NCBI GenBank assembly: GCA_003165135.1
Contig: PLSN01000342.1
Span: 6,922 to 15,116 of the forward strand
Source: Bacteroidota bacterium
Lineage (GTDB): Bacteria > Bacteroidota > Bacteroidia > Chitinophagales > LD1
Direction: 5' to 3'
Length of the DNA stretch: 8,195 nucleotides
The position numbers and the translations under genes are program-made. Below are positions 6,504-8,195 of this stretch, one piece after another (positions within the stretch are counted from its first letter, which is position 1; every line of letters starts with the position of its first letter). The notes beneath the pieces are model-generated. The model saw only the letters and a program-made list of their open reading frames with translations, was not told the origin of the DNA and made no database searches.

Positions 6504-6968
6504 ATGAGAGATATATTACACGTTACCAGTTTTGCACTTGTTTGCCTTTTGGTTCTAATGTATTCATGCAAAAAAAATTCATCTGAATTTAATCTCTCAA
6601 CTCCCGGCCTGACGGCAACAATTAATGGAAAGACCACTCAATATCTGGTTCCCGCCGGACTTGTCAACTATACGACGCTAAGCGGATATGAGAAAGATTC
6701 AATTAATAATACAATCATTCTTACTATTGATTCTTCAATATCAGCTAAAGACACTTTCGGGCATGGCATAAACTCATTGGTAATAGTCAACAACGGAGTT
6801 CAGTATTCAACAGCTAATAATCGTGGTACTACAGCAGGAATAGCCAATGTAACGATCAATGGAAGCACAGTCACCGGGACATTTAGCGGGACATTATACA
6901 ATGGCACCAGCTTTATATCTAAAGATAGCATGGTCGTTACAAACGGGACAATTTCGACCACATATTAA
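6504..6968 (+). CDS. Small secreted lipoprotein of unknown function
   Basis: A 154-residue protein with a lipoprotein signal: residues 1-21 contain the hydrophobic run FALVCLLVLM, then YSC with the lipidated cysteine at C22, followed by KKN. The rest is Thr/Ser/Asn/Gly-rich with alternating hydrophobic residues, as in a small beta-sandwich: TPGLTATINGKTTQYLV near the start, then ANVTINGSTVTGTFSGTLYN and a closing MVVTNGTIS. The layout, a short domain beginning with a xxATINGK motif and ending in GTFSGTL...VTNGTI, recalls the DUF6252-type Bacteroidota lipoproteins. That match is from memory and not tested. ATG 6504 follows an A-rich stretch (AACAAAACAACAAACGGCC). It is more A/T-rich than the neighbouring genes and has no operon partner: gldM is divergent and hppA has its own promoter box. 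No enzyme motif was seen. Confidence 0.8.
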   Translation: MRDILHVTSFALVCLLVLMYSCKKNSSEFNLSTPGLTATINGKTTQYLVPAGLVNYTTLSGYEKDSINNTIILTIDSSISAKDTFGHGINSLVIVNNGVQYSTANNRGTTAGIANVTINGSTVTGTFSGTLYNGTSFISKDSMVVTNGTISTTY

Positions 6969-7085
6969 TAATTCCTCTACCTGATCACAAAGTCATGGAT
7001 ATGCCAAATAATAGCTATGCCATACTTTAAAATGAGTGTACAAGCGAAATTTCTCTGAAAAAGGGCAATTTATAGCCTAAAACAC

Positions 7086-7103
7086 TCGGTTTTAAGCCGA
7101 TTT
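7086..7103 (+). terminator. Weak hairpin after the lipoprotein gene
   Basis: TCGGTT-TTA-AGCCGA forms a 6-bp stem with one G-U pair, followed only by TTTAATG. It is 118 bases past the lipoprotein stop and just ahead of the hppA promoter box. The short T-run makes terminator function uncertain. Confidence 0.25.
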
Positions 7104-7127
7104 AATGTGAAATATCGGTTACATTTT

Positions 7128-7135
7128 TATCTTTG
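7128..7135 (+). promoter_or_regulatory. Bacteroidota-type -7 promoter box for hppA
   Basis: TATCTTTG is an exact TAnnTTTG match. TGTG at 7106-7109, 18 bases before it, could be a poor -33 element. Transcription would begin near 7142 and give a leader of about 30 A-rich bases before the ATG at 7171, with no Shine-Dalgarno sequence. Confidence 0.6.
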
Positions 7136-7170
7136 CCGACCAATAAAAAACAAAAAATCAGAAAATTATT

Positions 7171-8195
7171 ATGGAAAGTATTCTCTACATCCTACCGCTG
7201 TTTGGCATCGTTGGATTGATTTATATGCTGGTGCTCAGGAGCTGGGTGACCAAGCAGGACGCAGGTGATGAAAAAATGACGACTATCGCCAGATATATAG
7301 CAGAAGGGGCTATGGCATTTCTTAAGGCAGAATATCGCATACTTGCTATATACGTAGTAGTGGCCGGTTTCGCATTGGGAGTGCTTTCTCAGCATCCCAA
7401 AGTATCTGAGCACTCCAGCGCACTCATCGTAGTGTCGTTTGTGTTTGGATGTTTCTTTAGCGCCCTTGCCGGATTCATCGGTATGAATGTAGCAACTAAG
7501 GCAAACGTCAGAACTACACAAGCGGCACGTACGAGTTTAGCTAAGGCATTGAAGGTTTCATTCGCGGGTGGAACGGTAATGGGACTCGGTGTTGCAGGGC
7601 TCGCAGTAGTAGGTCTGTGCACGTTGTTCATAGTTTTCTTTCAGATCTTCATGGGCGGCAGTATGGCGAATGGCGGAACTGACGTAATGAAGAAGGTACT
7701 TGAGGTATTGGCGGGTTTCTCTGTAGGAGCTGAATCTATTGCACTCTTCGCACGTGTCGGTGGTGGTATCTACACTAAAGCGGCTGACGTAGGCGCAGAC
7801 CTCGTAGGTAAAGTAGAAGCCGGAATTCCTGAAGATGATCCTCGTAATCCTGCCACTATCGCAGACAACGTAGGTGACAACGTAGGTGACGTAGCCGGTA
7901 TGGGCGCTGACTTGTTTGGTTCTTACGTTGCCACTGTATTAGCCTCAATGGTGCTAGGAAACTTCCTCATAGGTGACAATCCGGGATTGACCGCGTTCGG
8001 TGGTATCGGCCCTATCCTTCTGCCTATGACCATCGCAGCTATGGGTATTATCGCTTCTATCATTGGTGCACAGTTCGTCAGCATTAAAGATGATAAGCAT
8101 GCCAATACAGATACTGTACAGAGCGCTCTGAATCGCGGCAACTGGATATCGATCCTGATCGCACTGATTGCTTCTTACTTTCTGATCAAATGGAT
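7171..8195 (+). CDS. hppA: Membrane-bound ion-pumping inorganic pyrophosphatase, partial at C-terminus
   Basis: An integral membrane enzyme that couples pyrophosphate hydrolysis to pumping of H+ or Na+ out of the cytoplasm. The window holds 341 residues, roughly the first half. The start MESILYILPLFGIVGLIYML is the first membrane helix. The pyrophosphate-binding signature DVGADLVGKVE (206-216; D206, K214, E216) is intact, as is the second acidic block DNVGDNVGDVAGMGADLFGSY, in which D247 and neighbours bind Mg-PPi. Just before the signature is GAESIALFARVGGGIYTKA, with E188 in helix 5 where many homologues have Ser. Helix 6 (LFGSYVATVLASMVLGNF) lacks the Glu used in most pumps. From family knowledge this pattern fits the flavobacterial type of H+-pumping enzyme. 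The K+-dependence residues are beyond the window. Confidence 0.95.
   Translation, partial: MESILYILPLFGIVGLIYMLVLRSWVTKQDAGDEKMTTIARYIAEGAMAFLKAEYRILAIYVVVAGFALGVLSQHPKVSEHSSALIVVSFVFGCFFSALAGFIGMNVATKANVRTTQAARTSLAKALKVSFAGGTVMGLGVAGLAVVGLCTLFIVFFQIFMGGSMANGGTDVMKKVLEVLAGFSVGAESIALFARVGGGIYTKAADVGADLVGKVEAGIPEDDPRNPATIADNVGDNVGDVAGMGADLFGSYVATVLASMVLGNFLIGDNPGLTAFGGIGPILLPMTIAAMGIIASIIGAQFVSIKDDKHANTDTVQSALNRGNWISILIALIASYFLIKW

Noticed and set aside
7192..8141. Minus-strand open frames opposite hppA
   Set aside because: They are opposite a strongly conserved pyrophosphatase frame and resemble no known protein.

Overview
The window looks like chromosomal DNA from a Bacteroidota bacterium, probably of the Chitinophagaceae/Sphingobacteriia side, though the exact lineage cannot be fixed from sequence alone. 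The evidence is a GldM-type type IX secretion (T9SS) motor protein, a secreted protein with a C-terminal T9SS sorting domain, a lipoprotein of Bacteroidota style, TAnnTTTG-type promoter boxes, and starts preceded by A-rich stretches instead of Shine-Dalgarno sequences.

Layout: (1) 1-571, minus: purN, cut at its 3' end by the window edge. (2) 648-2096, minus: a secreted seven-repeat, beta-propeller-like protein with a T9SS type A sorting domain. (3) 2097-2521: a 425-base divergent intergenic region with no gene. It holds a short repeat with a parS-like core, a GC-rich imperfect inverted repeat (2198-2272), a promoter box (2326-2333), and a leader with a terminator-like hairpin (2404-2432). (4) 2522-4537, plus: a DEAD-box RNA helicase of the DeaD/CsdA type with a DbpA-like RNA-binding domain and a Gly/Arg-rich tail, followed by a strong intrinsic terminator. 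(5) 4639-6258, minus: gldM, without gldL or gldN beside it. (6) 6504-6968, plus: a small lipoprotein. (7) 7171-8195, plus: hppA, a membrane ion-pumping pyrophosphatase, cut at its 3' end.

Most genes have their own transcription units (strand order - - + - + +). They cover nucleotide synthesis, RNA remodelling, protein secretion and bioenergetics, and do not form one operon or pathway. The one functional link is that GldM is part of the motor of the system that would export the 648-2096 protein. I found no mobile-element gene, CRISPR array, tRNA/rRNA or recognisable defence system.

The most unusual signals lie between and around the genes. A 24-base direct repeat (23/24 identical) flanks the secreted-protein gene. 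Its core resembles the ParB-binding parS site and recurs in degenerate form after the helicase and inside purN. Also notable are the REP-like inverted repeat, the structured helicase leader, the isolated gldM, and a pyrophosphatase that carries a glutamate in membrane helix 5 and lacks one in helix 6.
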